From NCBI RefSeq assembly GCF_030812775.1, contig NZ_JAUSTI010000012.1:1-64000 (forward strand): a stretch of DNA of 64,000 nucleotides. Direction: 5' to 3'. Below the pieces are notes generated by a model that was not told where the DNA came from, ran no database searches, and saw only the letters and a list, made by a program, of their open reading frames with translations. The stretch comes from Paenibacillus tundrae. Lineage in GTDB: Bacteria; Bacillota; Bacilli; Paenibacillales; Paenibacillaceae. Positions 1 to 8,503 of this stretch are shown piece by piece. Position 1 is the stretch's first letter. Every line of letters begins with the position of its first letter. The position numbers and the translations under genes are program-made.

Positions 1-37
1 GTTGTATCTCCATTCCGGTCTCTTTGGTGGCATACAT

Positions 38-86
38 AAAAAATACCCCATAGAGAGACTTTTTTAAAGTGTCTACTCTATAGGGT
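38..86 (-). terminator. Rho-independent terminator of the 325-825 membrane gene
   Basis: Two arms, about 44-60 and 68-86, pair with few mismatches. Read on the minus strand the hairpin is followed by a run of T. It lies downstream of the minus-strand gene ending at 325, with a family A element in between. Confidence 0.6.
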
Positions 87-110
87 ACAGTTTAAGGTAG
101 GTCTATGTTT

Positions 111-297
111 ATTTTACACGTTAACGGAGAAGGCAGAACAAACTGGAGAAGCGGAGCGTTCGCCTGAAAGCTTTCTGAAGGAAAGCTACATCGGAAGCAT
201 AAGCCATCCCCGGATTTTACCCTTTATAGAAGGGAATCAAGAAATCTGGGGATAACAGCGATCGTAAGTTGTTCTGACTTCGGAGTGGCTTGTGTGA
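111..297 (+). repeat. Family A palindromic element, copy A1 (long form)
   Basis: About 187 bp of non-coding sequence that recurs at 6781-6953, 50055-50237 and 61669-61860. Its core pairs CATCCCCGGATTTT with an AAATCTGGGGATAAC arm across a short loop. The outer ends carry TTTACAC-like blocks. This copy holds an extra internal segment of about 40 bp (GAAAGCTTTC stem) that the short copies lack. No open reading frame is evident. Confidence 0.85.
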
Positions 298-324
298 TCC
301 CACCAATCAGATTATATTGCGTCA

Positions 325-825
325 TTACATGCGCTTTTTGCGACCCACGATGAGCCATGCCCCGCCCATAATTAGCACAATCGCTACAAAAGGCTGGAAG
401 AAAGACATGCTATTTAACATCGAGCCAATCGACATTACTGCGAAGAACAGCAAGAAGAGCACGGTTAGAATGTTGATCGGAATCAGCAACCATTTGTTAC
501 GGCCGCCGAACCAATACAATTCGAACAGACCCACAGCTACCGCAAGAATAAAGCCAGGCCACATCGTTCCCCAGTTATCAAACAGCATCGCGATTTGGCA
601 CACAATACCTGTAGTCAGCAAAATACCACCAGGAACGAGCAGGCCAACTCCTCGGCCGATCATGGAGAAGTAGAGCCAGTGGAAGAATAATCCCAGTGGG
701 ATGACGAATAATGTAGGCCAGAATGTGGCGAAGATCATCCCTGGACCCACTGAACCTCCCTGGTTCAGAATTAAGTACACACCTAACAGGATGAGGACAG
801 GCGCAAAGATTGCACGTTTTGCCAT
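325..825 (-). CDS. Multi-pass membrane protein of unknown function
   Basis: 166 residues, almost entirely hydrophobic, with about five predicted membrane segments and a basic C-terminal end (GRKKRM). The first segment (MAKRAIFAPVLILLGVYLIL) and the repeated glycine-rich turns resemble the small LiaF/DUF5668-type membrane proteins of Firmicutes, but I see no diagnostic motif. The ATG at 825 follows an AGGGAGAAC ribosome site. The gene stands alone: the CDF transporter terminator lies upstream and its own terminator lies downstream past a family A element. The function is unknown; a role in envelope sensing would be a guess. Confidence 0.75.
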   Translation of the reverse strand: MAKRAIFAPVLILLGVYLILNQGGSVGPGMIFATFWPTLFVIPLGLFFHWLYFSMIGRGVGLLVPGGILLTTGIVCQIAMLFDNWGTMWPGFILAVAVGLFELYWFGGRNKWLLIPINILTVLFLLFFAVMSIGSMLNSMSFFQPFVAIVLIMGGAWLIVGRKKRM

Positions 826-924
826 CGTAGTGTTCTCCCTTTCTCTTTGTTTTTACGAACGTTGTCATTTCAATATACACAGCATACCATGAATTGGAAA
901 AGAATAACCTCAGTCCTTGGCGTT

Positions 925-954
925 AAAAAGAACCTAGACTTAAGTCTAGGTTCT
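925..954 (-). terminator. Perfect-palindrome terminator of the CDF transporter
   Basis: A 26-bp perfect palindrome (929-954, arms AGAACCTAGACTT/AAGTCTAGGTTCT) is followed on the minus strand by TTTTT. It lies 50 bp past the stop of the 1005-2009 gene. Confidence 0.85.
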
Positions 955-1004
955 GTGTTCTCATCCATACGATTTACCAATAGGTTCTACAGGTAGGTCA
1001 AAGT

Positions 1005-2009
1005 CTATTTTTGTGAAATGTCAGCATGTTTCTTGCCCCAGCTATTTACGCCGTCATCCTCAATAATGGAAATTGCTGCATCGGCAATGTCCGGGTTGGT
1101 CATCAGTTTCTCCTGAATACGGAATTTGATATCATCCGCATCTGCGAGGGAGAGACCTTTGGTTAACTCAATCAGACCTTCTACATGATAATAGCGACCT
1201 TCCTGAATGATGCGCATCATTTGAATATCAGCCACATGGGTATCTGCGAGAATGGTCTGGGATACTTTATCCTCAATATCCTGCGGAGCAGCTACGCCGA
1301 TGAGTCCGATCATATTGTCATAACCAACTCGGAAGGCTACTGCGATCATGAGACACCCAATGAGTGTAGTTACGATACCGTCGAGCAGCGCGAAGTTGGT
1401 CAGTGCAATGACTACAACCGAGATCAGGGCAAGTGTTGCCCCGAGTACTGCCACTACATCTTCGTAGAATACGAGACGGGTTGGTGGGGCAGCACGGCCT
1501 ACATTTTTGATGGCGGCAGGTACGAGTCCGAATCCTGTTGCTTTGGGTGCACGAGCTTCTTTCAGGATTTCCTTCATCGCTTTGATCAGAATGGCTCCGT
1601 CAATCAAGATGTTTAACACGAGTACACCGATGTTAATCCACAAGCCACCCGTATGACCAACCGGATGCTGCAACAGATGAATACCCTCGTGAATGGTTTC
1701 GTAGGCCATGATGGTGACCACGATAACGGCGATCATGCAGAAAATGTTAATGACACGCCCGAACCCTGTGGGGAATCGTGGAGTTGGTTTTTTCTCGGAC
1801 AATACACTTCCGACAAATACGAACCCCTGGTTAATCGCGTCAGCCAAAGAGTGCATCGCCGAGGCGAACATGGCACCACTACCACTGAATAGGAAGGCTC
1901 CTCCTTTGCATAGAGCAAGTACCGCATTTCCTGCCATGGCTACGGCAGAGGATGTGTTTCCTTTTTTGACGAGAGACATCAAGCTCTCAGACTTCGGTTG
2001 TTCAGCCAC
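1005..2009 (-). CDS. Cation diffusion facilitator (ZnT9-like) metal transporter
   Basis: A predicted inner-membrane exporter of divalent cations such as zinc, working by proton antiport. The 334-residue product starts at a GTG at 2009, preceded by GGGAGG ten bases upstream. The longer frame to 2084 has no better site. Early helices contain the AMHSLADAINQ motif, where the His and Asp occupy the metal-binding positions of CDF helix 2 in the ZnT9-like subgroup. About six membrane segments are followed by a C-terminal ferredoxin-like cytoplasmic domain from roughly residue 245. The family is clear, the metal is not. It is monocistronic with a strong palindromic terminator. Confidence 0.88.
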   Translation of the reverse strand: MAEQPKSESLMSLVKKGNTSSAVAMAGNAVLALCKGGAFLFSGSGAMFASAMHSLADAINQGFVFVGSVLSEKKPTPRFPTGFGRVINIFCMIAVIVVTIMAYETIHEGIHLLQHPVGHTGGLWINIGVLVLNILIDGAILIKAMKEILKEARAPKATGFGLVPAAIKNVGRAAPPTRLVFYEDVVAVLGATLALISVVVIALTNFALLDGIVTTLIGCLMIAVAFRVGYDNMIGLIGVAAPQDIEDKVSQTILADTHVADIQMMRIIQEGRYYHVEGLIELTKGLSLADADDIKFRIQEKLMTNPDIADAAISIIEDDGVNSWGKKHADISQK

Positions 2010-2203
2010 TTCGAATGTTCCTCCCAGAAATATGTGATAGGTGTAGAAAGACAGTCCTGATCTGGATAGCATGTGCATTCCCACTAAATGTTATTATAAC
2101 CGTCTTTACATATCCCAGCATTATGCAAAAAAGGTCATATCATCAACTGGGTAGACTCAGCATTCAAAGATAGGAGAGGTGTGTTTTGAAATAGCGTATA
2201 CCT

Positions 2204-2800
2204 TCAGTATTCAATCGCGTCCAAGGCGCGTAAATTCTCGTTGGATTGCTCCAGTAGCTCTGTGAATGTGCCAGCCACATAGTAGATAAAGTCAGGATCA
2301 TGCTTGTACATAATAATCTGTCCATATGTCCCTTCTGCTGCTGGGTCGAAATCGAACATTAGATATAGGGAACCGCCTCCCAGCATACCGATGGTAACCC
2401 ATTTCTTTTGAAACAGATAAGGCTTGATTCGAGCATCTAGTTTGCTCATCTCCTCAGAAGAGTAGAAGTCTTCCAGCTTATTCTCTACAACTGTGGCTTG
2501 CTCTCTGTGAATCTTCTCTAACGATAATAGATAAAATGCGGTGTCTTGGCTGCCTTCAGCATCGGTAGGATATAGGATATGAAAGCCATAACCACTCCCA
2601 TTTTTGCGTTTGTAAAATGCACGGAAATCCGCGGGCAACTGCACGCTATGTTCCTGCTCGAATGCATTTAATTGTTCGTCTGTGACACCGTCCAGTTCAC
2701 GATAGGCACTGAGTAGCTCCTGATTTTCCTCATCTTGTACTTTCTCATCTAATAAACCGTCTAGCTCGTCCATCAATGCATATATACGTTGTTCCGGCAT
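2204..2800 (-). CDS. SMI1/KNR4 (SUKH) family protein
   Basis: 198 residues, cytoplasmic, without signal or membrane segment. The stretch beginning LDGVTDEQLNAFEQEHSVQL, the following LPADFRAFYKRKNGSGYGF and the later YLLSLEKI region match the SMI1/KNR4 fold. In bacteria this fold often serves as an immunity protein against secreted or contact-dependent toxins. No toxin gene is adjacent, so here it may have a housekeeping or orphan-immunity role. I chose the ATG at 2800 because GGAGGG sits seven bases upstream; the ATG at 2806 directly abuts that site and is less likely. Confidence 0.75.
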   Translation of the reverse strand: MPEQRIYALMDELDGLLDEKVQDEENQELLSAYRELDGVTDEQLNAFEQEHSVQLPADFRAFYKRKNGSGYGFHILYPTDAEGSQDTAFYLLSLEKIHREQATVVENKLEDFYSSEEMSKLDARIKPYLFQKKWVTIGMLGGGSLYLMFDFDPAAEGTYGQIIMYKHDPDFIYYVAGTFTELLEQSNENLRALDAIEY

Positions 2801-2967
2801 GCCCATCCCTCCAGTGAACTATTGAAATACAAGCGGTGAATGATGTACAAAATAAGCCTCGTCTGATTCACCTCATATTATAGGTATAATCCGGAACGTC
2901 TCACAAGAATCGCGAGTCCTTGTCTATATGCTACGTTGGTCTCAGGTTTTAGCACCCGTAGCAACCC

Positions 2968-3010
2968 AAAAAAGCGTGAGCGACAGGGAAGATACCTGTG
3001 CCCACGCTTT
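2968..3010 (-). terminator. Terminator of the dioxygenase/esterase operon
   Basis: AAAGCGTG and CACGCTTT arms flank a loop. On the minus strand the hairpin ends in TTTTTT. It lies 30 bp after the stop at 3042. Confidence 0.85.
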
Positions 3011-3041
3011 ATATTATTCGTATCTTTTTCGATCCAATGAA

Positions 3042-3812
3042 TTAATCAAACTTCCAACAGGACAGACTTAGATTGCCCAGCTGATAGGCTTTGAACATCA
3101 AGGTCGCCTGCTTGTTGCGATCCCCTGCACCCATTGCAAGTAGCAAAGGTACAAAGTGTTCTGGTGTAGGCACGGCTGCTTGCGCAGAAGGAGCAAGTGT
3201 ATCGTAGGCAAACAGAGAATCGGTATCCCAGCTCTTCAATTTGTCCTGTAACCAATTGTCGAACTCCAGCGCCCAAGCATCTATTTCGCTGCTGCCCCAG
3301 TTAAGACGACGGAGATTATGCACGGTTCCGCCACTGCCAATAACAAGAACATCTTGTTCGCGCAAGGAAGCGAGTGCTTGTCCTACCTGATACTGTTGTT
3401 GTCCTGTCAAATATCGGTTGACGGACAAAGCGACAACAGGAATGTCGGCGTCAGGGTAGAGAAGGCGAAGCACAACCCATGCCCCGTGATCCAAACCGCG
3501 TACATCATCTGTCTGAACCGGTATTCCAGCTTCCGTGAATAGACGCTCAACCTCAGCCGTGGTCTCAGCATGTCCTTGCGCAGGATATTTGATCTGATAC
3601 AATTCAGGCTGGAATCCCCCAAAATCATAAATTGTCTCATACTCAGCGACAGAAGAGACTTGTTGCGTCGTTGCTTCCCAGTGAGCGGAGAACAAAACGA
3701 TCGCTTTAGGTTTAGGCAGCGTTTGTCCGAGTTCCTGCAAAAATTCTGTGTATGCATTTTCCTCCAATGCAAGGGATGGAGCACCGTGTGCAATAAATAG
3801 AGATGGCATCAT
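3042..3812 (-). CDS. Class III extradiol ring-cleavage dioxygenase (DODA/YgiD type)
   Basis: 256 residues of the LigB superfamily, as in DOPA-dioxygenase-like YgiD enzymes. These use a non-haem metal to open catechol rings. Visible signatures are the N-terminal PSLFIAHGAPSLALEEN with the metal-ligand His, FSAHWE with a second His, and DHGAWVVLRLLYPDADIPVV in the middle. The true substrate is unknown. The start overlaps the stop of the upstream esterase as TAATG, so translation is probably coupled. A second ATG immediately follows at 3809 and could be used instead. The terminator at 2968-3010 closes the operon. Confidence 0.88.
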   Translation of the reverse strand: MMPSLFIAHGAPSLALEENAYTEFLQELGQTLPKPKAIVLFSAHWEATTQQVSSVAEYETIYDFGGFQPELYQIKYPAQGHAETTAEVERLFTEAGIPVQTDDVRGLDHGAWVVLRLLYPDADIPVVALSVNRYLTGQQQYQVGQALASLREQDVLVIGSGGTVHNLRRLNWGSSEIDAWALEFDNWLQDKLKSWDTDSLFAYDTLAPSAQAAVPTPEHFVPLLLAMGAGDRNKQATLMFKAYQLGNLSLSCWKFD

Positions 3813-4486
3813 TATGAATTCAGTCCTTTCGATTCTCCGGTTACCAGGTTCGCATCTGTGCGAAGGAAGTGTTGGAATTGTTGATATAGCTCGGGAGTCA
3901 CATGATGACCACCTTGATAAGGTACGTAGGTTACGTAATCGGTATATTGACGGAAGAAATTCGCATTATCTTCACCCAACTGCAGTGGGAATAGATGATC
4001 TTGATCGCCATGGGAGATGAACGCAGATAATGCTGGATTCGGTTGTAGCGTGTACTCGCTTTTCACAAATTGCGGTAGATAACCACTCATCGCGACAATG
4101 CCTTGGATAGCATCTCCCATCACGAGTGCAAGAGTCATCGCCATAATAGCGCCTTGGCTGAACCCAGCAATATAACGTCTTGAAGGGTCAATAGCATACT
4201 TGGAGGACAGTTCAACAATGAATTGTTGTAGCCCTTCAACGGACGCATCATATAATTCACGGATTGGATTGCCAATGCTCTTGATCTGAAAAAATGCATA
4301 ACCGCCGCCTTGGACGATCGGCCCACGCACCACAATGATAATAAATTCAGACTGCAAAGGCTCCATCAAACGGAGCATATCTTGTTCATCCGATCCCATG
4401 CCGTGCAGGGCGAAGATGACGGGATATTGTTGATCTGCATGGTAATGAGCAGGAAGACGAACTTCATGGATATATGTTGATTGCAT
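3812..4486 (-). CDS. Alpha/beta-hydrolase, phospholipase/carboxylesterase family
   Basis: 224 residues with the complete serine-hydrolase triad: nucleophile in GFSQGA, Asp in SHGDQDHLFP, and His in YQGGHHVTPE. The N-terminal FALHGMGSDEQDMLRL supplies the oxyanion-hole HGMG. This family hydrolyses short acyl esters or lysophospholipids; the substrate here is unknown. The ATG at 4486 was chosen because GGTGGTG lies six bases upstream, while the GTG start at 4498 lies inside that site. It is the first gene of a two-gene operon with the extradiol dioxygenase. That suggests esterified aromatic compounds could be processed jointly, which is inference. Confidence 0.85.
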   Translation of the reverse strand: MQSTYIHEVRLPAHYHADQQYPVIFALHGMGSDEQDMLRLMEPLQSEFIIIVVRGPIVQGGGYAFFQIKSIGNPIRELYDASVEGLQQFIVELSSKYAIDPSRRYIAGFSQGAIMAMTLALVMGDAIQGIVAMSGYLPQFVKSEYTLQPNPALSAFISHGDQDHLFPLQLGEDNANFFRQYTDYVTYVPYQGGHHVTPELYQQFQHFLRTDANLVTGESKGLNS

Positions 4487-4630
4487 TGAAAACACCACCT
4501 TGGTAAGAATGAGTAGATTCTATTTTCAAAATTTAAAAGTTCACCAATATGAAATAATTATTCTTATTTATGAACAAAATTTATCATGCATCCATTGTGA
4601 GGTCAACATCTTTTTTGTATTATAGATGTT

Positions 4631-4834
4631 GTTCAAAAAGCCCGCTTTTGATTACGCGACATGCCTACTGGCATGATCAGCATCGAATATGGAATTCCGC
4701 CGAAATAGGTAGATGCTTACGAAGGTTGTTTCCTTCGGAAACAATGTAGTTGCTCACGTAGTTTCCCTACGCTCCGCTACTCCATTTCTAGCGTCATCCC
4801 ATCTTCTTGGTACTGAAAACCGATCTTTTTGAAC
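4631..4834. repeat. Family B inverted-repeat element (full copy)
   Basis: About 204 bp bounded by inverted ends: GTTCAAAAAGCCCGCTTTT at the left, and the reverse complement of GTTCAAAAAGATCGGTTTT at the right. Small internal hairpins include CATGCCTACTGGCATG and TTTCCTTCGGAAA. No gene is present. Remnants of the same ends occur at 23018, 38461 and 47933. It occupies most of the gap between the divergent esterase and glyoxalase-fold genes. Confidence 0.7.
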
Positions 4835-4935
4835 GTTTATTGAATAGAACTATGTTGTGTATAAGGAATATTTGATGGAGATAGGTGTGGGTCATTTCAG
4901 CCGGTTTACAACTTATGATCAAGGACGTGATAAGC

Positions 4936-5301
4936 ATGTTAAAGGGGATTGTCCCTATTCTGAGGATGTTTGACGAGAACAAGGCAAAAGAATTCTACCT
5001 GGACTACCTCGGTTTTCAATTGGATTGGGAGCATCGATTTGAGCCGGATATGCCCTTATATATGCAGATTTCGCGTGATACAATTATCATCCATCTATCG
5101 GAGCATCATGGAGATTGTACGCCCGGAGCGGCGTTGCGAGTAGCGACGGACGATGTGCAAGCGTTGCAGCAGCAGCTTCAACTCTCCAACTACAAATATG
5201 CCCGACCCGGCATTGAGGAGACGCCTTGGCATTCAAAGGAGATGACTGTAACTGATCCGTTTGGTAACCGAATTATTTTTGCTCAGACTATGACGGAGTA
5301 G
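4936..5301 (+). CDS. Glyoxalase/bleomycin-resistance superfamily protein
   Basis: 121 residues of the vicinal-oxygen-chelate fold. It opens with VPILRMFDENKAKEFYLDYLGFQLDWEH, the usual first beta-alpha unit. It continues with IIHLSEHHGD and ends with VTDPFGNRIIFAQ, the last strand pattern typical of the family. Members include glyoxalase I and drug-sequestering proteins; no catalytic assignment is possible from sequence. The ATG at 4936 follows AAGGA; the frame is open further upstream to 4885 but lacks a good ribosome site. It lies 32 bp before the XRE/cupin regulator and may be co-transcribed with it. Confidence 0.8.
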   Translation: MLKGIVPILRMFDENKAKEFYLDYLGFQLDWEHRFEPDMPLYMQISRDTIIIHLSEHHGDCTPGAALRVATDDVQALQQQLQLSNYKYARPGIEETPWHSKEMTVTDPFGNRIIFAQTMTE

Positions 5302-5333
5302 ATCGTTTTTACAGGGAAGGGAGGGGGAGCGAT

Positions 5334-5882
5334 ATGGACATTGGCTCAGCCATTCGTACGATTCGCAAACAGAAACAGATTACAATTATGCAAATGTGTG
5401 AAGGCACAGGCTTATCCAAAGGATTTATTAGCAATGTGGAAAATAATAAAACATCACCATCAATCGCGACGCTCGAAAGTATAGCTGATTATCTCAACGT
5501 GCCACTTCCTTATCTGTTGCTGACACCAGAACAACGGATGAACGTGGTGCGCAAGCATGAGCGCCAGGAGACCACTGCAGGTAGTGGGCAGATTAAGGTT
5601 CAGCATCTCACCGCCAAGGGGGCCATGCGGTTGTCCATCGTGGAACTTCCGCCGGGAGCGTCGACAGGTAGTAACAAACATGTGGGAGAAGAGAGCCACC
5701 TTATTCTACAGGGTAAAATTCGCGCAGAGCAGGGCGAGGACGTTGAGCTGCTTGAAGAAGGTGATTCCTTCACTTGGAATGCCATCGTGCCGCATGAGGT
5801 CGCCAACATCGGAGATGAGCCGGCCATTGTGTTAATCGCCGTTTCCAAGGAGTTGGATTTGGATCAATTGTGGAATGCCTAG
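5334..5882 (+). CDS. XRE-family transcriptional regulator with C-terminal cupin
   Basis: 182 residues. Residues 6-60 form a helix-turn-helix (IRTIRKQKQITIMQMCEGTG, then SKGFISNVENNKTSPSIATL). Residues about 95-175 form a small-molecule-binding cupin barrel with HVGEESHLILQGKI and GDSFTWNAIVPHEVANIGDEP. This HTH-cupin layout is known from regulators of polyamine, amino-acid and stress metabolism; the ligand is unknown. A strong GGGAGGGGG site precedes the ATG. The preceding glyoxalase-fold gene is only 32 bp away and could be a target or partner. Confidence 0.88.
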   Translation: MDIGSAIRTIRKQKQITIMQMCEGTGLSKGFISNVENNKTSPSIATLESIADYLNVPLPYLLLTPEQRMNVVRKHERQETTAGSGQIKVQHLTAKGAMRLSIVELPPGASTGSNKHVGEESHLILQGKIRAEQGEDVELLEEGDSFTWNAIVPHEVANIGDEPAIVLIAVSKELDLDQLWNA

Positions 5883-5957
5883 TTCCTTTTCCGTGTAGCC
5901 CGATATAGTGCAGAACGATGACAGAGAGAGCAAAGAATACCAAGAGAGAGAGCAAGA

Positions 5958-5988
5958 CAAAAAGCCGCCAGAATAGCTCTGACGGCTT
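5958..5988 (-). terminator. Terminator of the short-chain reductase gene
   Basis: AAGCCG and CGGCTT arms with an inner CAGA/TCTG pair. Followed on the minus strand by TTTTTG. Also sits past the convergent XRE gene and may serve both. Confidence 0.8.
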
Positions 5989-6023
5989 CATTTGCATAAG
6001 GCGATTTACTTTATGTCGTTTTC

Positions 6024-6743
6024 TTATTGTGGATTCGTTGTCCAGATGCCCGCAGCTTTGACAAACACACGATCCGAAAGCTTCAGTGTTGCCAAAGCAA
6101 GTTCAGCTACATCTTCCGCTTGCATCATGCGATCTTCGTCGCCAACTTTCAGGCCTGCGTTCGTAGCAAGCTCTGTATTTACCGTGCTTGGCGTTAATGC
6201 CGTTACGCGGATGTTGGATTTGCGCACTTCCTGCATGAGGGACTCGGTCATACCCAGCAGAGCGAACTTGGATGCACAATATGCTGAACCTGTAGCGAAT
6301 CCGCGCTCACCTGCCGTTGATGCGATATTGATAATGCTTCCGCTGCTCTCCTTAATCATGCTTGGCAGTACAGCACGTGTTACATAATATGTACCCATGA
6401 CGTTGACATGCAAGATGCGCTCCCATTCCTCTGGGTCCATATCTAATAGTGTGCCGAAGGTAGCAATACCTGCGTTATTAATAAGAATATCGATGGCACC
6501 AAGCTCCATCTCGATGGCAGCAACAGCTGCCTCAGCCTGTGTACGATCTGAGATATCAGCAATAGCACTGGTTACTTTGACACCATGCTCTTGACTAAGC
6601 GATTGTTGGAGTGCTTGCAAATCCGAAGCTGTGCGGGCGATCAGTCCAAGATGCACACCTTCTTTGGCAAGTGCCTCTGCGATGGCACGACCAATCCCTT
6701 TACCTGCGCCAGTGATGATCGCTGTTCTATTCTTAAGTTCCAT
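6024..6743 (-). CDS. Short-chain dehydrogenase/reductase, YoxD/FabG-like
   Basis: 239 residues, full length for a classical SDR. It has the NADP-binding GAGKGIG motif at residues 12-18, NNAG, the catalytic Ser in NIASTAG, and YCASK with Tyr and Lys. The C-terminal IRVTALTPSTVNTEL and FVKAAGIWTTNPQ strongly resemble B. subtilis YoxD as I remember it. It is annotated as 3-ketoacyl-ACP reductase-like, but its true substrate is unproven. The ATG at 6743 follows GGAGGAATTACCC. The gene is monocistronic, with a terminator downstream and a family A element upstream between it and the DUF4097 gene. Confidence 0.88.
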   Translation of the reverse strand: MELKNRTAIITGAGKGIGRAIAEALAKEGVHLGLIARTASDLQALQQSLSQEHGVKVTSAIADISDRTQAEAAVAAIEMELGAIDILINNAGIATFGTLLDMDPEEWERILHVNVMGTYYVTRAVLPSMIKESSGSIINIASTAGERGFATGSAYCASKFALLGMTESLMQEVRKSNIRVTALTPSTVNTELATNAGLKVGDEDRMMQAEDVAELALATLKLSDRVFVKAAGIWTTNPQ

Positions 6744-6780
6744 GTGGGTAATTCCTCCTTCGAGATGATCTATAAAAATT

Positions 6781-6953
6781 AAACTAAAGAATATTTACAC
6801 TTGCCACTCCGATGACAGAGCAACCTTCCGATCGCTGTTATCCCCAGATTTTTTTGAATTTTTCCCTAAAGGAGGAATCCGGGGATAAAGGCGAACGCTA
6901 CGCTTCTTCAGGTTATTTCTGCCCTCTCCGTTCCCGTGTAAATGTATAGTTCA
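6781..6953 (-). repeat. Family A palindromic element, copy A2 (short form)
   Basis: Starts AACTAAAGAATATTTACAC and ends GTGTAAATGTATAGTT, so its termini are imperfect inverted repeats. The centre pairs TTATCCCCAGATTTT with GGAATCCGGGGATAA. It is inserted between two minus-strand genes and could act as a terminator for the upstream DUF4097 operon. Confidence 0.85.
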
Positions 6954-7010
6954 ATTTGTATAGCATTCAATTATACTATATTACCCACGGTTCGGATATT
7001 TCCTTCATCA

Positions 7011-7910
7011 TTATTGCGTGATCTTAATACTACCTGAAGTTGCTCTTGCCTTGATTACATCTGTGCTGGTCATCGGAGATTCCGGAATGTTAATATCTCC
7101 CGACGTAACCTTAACATCATAGAAACCTGCGAATTCAGGTGCGGCTTTAATGGTAATATCGCCAGATTGCCCTGACACATCAATCGGAGCTACAGTTGTC
7201 TGCTCGATTCTTACCGTTCCTGAGGTGAACGTTACATTAGCTGCACCTGCGAGTTCTTTAATCTGAAAATCGCCAGATGTCAGATCACTGGTGACATTTC
7301 CAGTAACAGCATCCATCTTGAAGCTGCCTGAGGTCATTTTCACATCCATATCGCCTTGAATCCCTGAGCCAGAGACATCTCCAGAAGTAAGGCTCAGCCC
7401 AATGTGGGGAACCGTAATGTCCTTCAATCGAACTTCGCCAGATGTATTCGTAATATCCAGTGTGTTGGCATGCAGTCCTGCCAGATTATAGTCTGAGGAG
7501 GAAGAAGTGAGCTTCACTTCATCTAGCGTATGCCCTTCAGGAATGGCAACGGTTAAGGTTGGCTTCGAGTTGCTCCAATTGAAATTGAAAAATTCAATGC
7601 GGACACGATCGGGTTTCACGAGATTGAACGTACCACCAGATAATGTAGCATTCTCCAGACTTTCGATGCTATCCTTATCCCATTTGCCATCTGCTTCAAT
7701 ATAGCCCTGAGATTCAGGACTCACTATGAATTGAATGTTGGCATTGAGATTGGCGTCGATCAGCAGTCGCTGCAATTCATCATTCTTAAAGTCCCATCGT
7801 TTGGAATAATCTTCACGCTGATTGCCGAATTCAACGCCGTATACCGATACGCCAACCAGACCAATCAGAATACATAACAAGGCTGTGACGAACCATTTTT
7901 TTGTAGTCAT
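7011..7910 (-). CDS. DUF4097 beta-helix-like membrane-anchored protein
   Basis: 299 residues. Residues 1-27 form an uncleaved membrane anchor or signal (WFVTALLCILIGLVGVSVYG). From about residue 120 the protein repeats short beta-strands with TSG/SGD turns (TSGEVRLKDI, TSGDVSGSGI, TSGSFKMDAV, TSGDFQIKEL). This is the DUF4097/LiaG-YvlB pattern, forming a stacked beta structure on the outer face of the membrane. It is the third gene of a PadR-HAAS-DUF4097 operon; its start overlaps the upstream stop as ATGA. The exact function is unknown; relatives belong to envelope-stress operons. Confidence 0.85.
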   Translation of the reverse strand: MTTKKWFVTALLCILIGLVGVSVYGVEFGNQREDYSKRWDFKNDELQRLLIDANLNANIQFIVSPESQGYIEADGKWDKDSIESLENATLSGGTFNLVKPDRVRIEFFNFNWSNSKPTLTVAIPEGHTLDEVKLTSSSSDYNLAGLHANTLDITNTSGEVRLKDITVPHIGLSLTSGDVSGSGIQGDMDVKMTSGSFKMDAVTGNVTSDLTSGDFQIKELAGAANVTFTSGTVRIEQTTVAPIDVSGQSGDITIKAAPEFAGFYDVKVTSGDINIPESPMTSTDVIKARATSGSIKITQ

Positions 7911-8503
7911 CCATTATACTCCCCTTGTATCGTTTTTTTGTTCCATTTTACGTATTGAAGCGTCACGGAGCTGAAGGCTTTGAATAGGAATCTGGCTAAC
8001 ATCGCAAACAGAATGCCTATACCACATGCTGCAATGGAGAAGAACAACTTCGAGGGCGCATATTCTCCAAAGAATAATAGATCAATCACGGCAGCTATAG
8101 GCGTTAAGGCGAGAAGAGAGAATCCAGCAACGGTGAGCCAGACGGACCATAGGAGTAGACCAAGCGGGAAACCTAACATAAGATTCAGGAAAACGAGTCC
8201 GATCCCGGTAAACACATTACGCGCCGTTGTACTACTCTTTGGTGGAGAAGTATTCGTAGGCATACCCTCGTAAGAATAATCCGTTCCCATAGTCATACTA
8301 TCCATGACATACCGGTCACCAAGTACCTCACGTGCGATTTCCTCTGGTTGCCCAAGCTCGCGGGCAATGTCTTCCTCCGTGCGTCCATCCACAAGCCCAA
8401 GCTCAAAATGCTGTTCGTAATCAGCAAGTAACTCTGCTCGTTCTTGCGGGTCCATAGCGCTAAGCTGCAGTTCCATAAGTTGCATAAATTGTTGTTTATT
8501 CAT
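7907..8503 (-). CDS. HAAS-domain (DUF1700) membrane protein
   Basis: 198 residues. Residues 1-60 (MNKQQFMQLMELQLSAMDPQ, ELLADYEQHFELGL, then DIARELGQPEEIAREVL) form the helical HAAS domain that normally pairs with PadR regulators. About residues 90-185 hold three to four membrane segments. I start it at the ATG at 8503, which overlaps the PadR stop by eight bases; the open frame extends to 8665, inside padR, without support. The PadR, HAAS and DUF4097 order is a conserved Firmicutes cassette, and HAAS proteins are thought to transmit a membrane signal to the regulator. Confidence 0.85.
   Translation of the reverse strand: MNKQQFMQLMELQLSAMDPQERAELLADYEQHFELGLVDGRTEEDIARELGQPEEIAREVLGDRYVMDSMTMGTDYSYEGMPTNTSPPKSSTTARNVFTGIGLVFLNLMLGFPLGLLLWSVWLTVAGFSLLALTPIAAVIDLLFFGEYAPSKLFFSIAACGIGILFAMLARFLFKAFSSVTLQYVKWNKKTIQGEYNG

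Noticed and set aside
290-673. Plus-strand open frame of 127 codons opposite the membrane gene
   Set aside because: Antisense to a clear multi-helix protein with a ribosome site and terminator on the minus strand.
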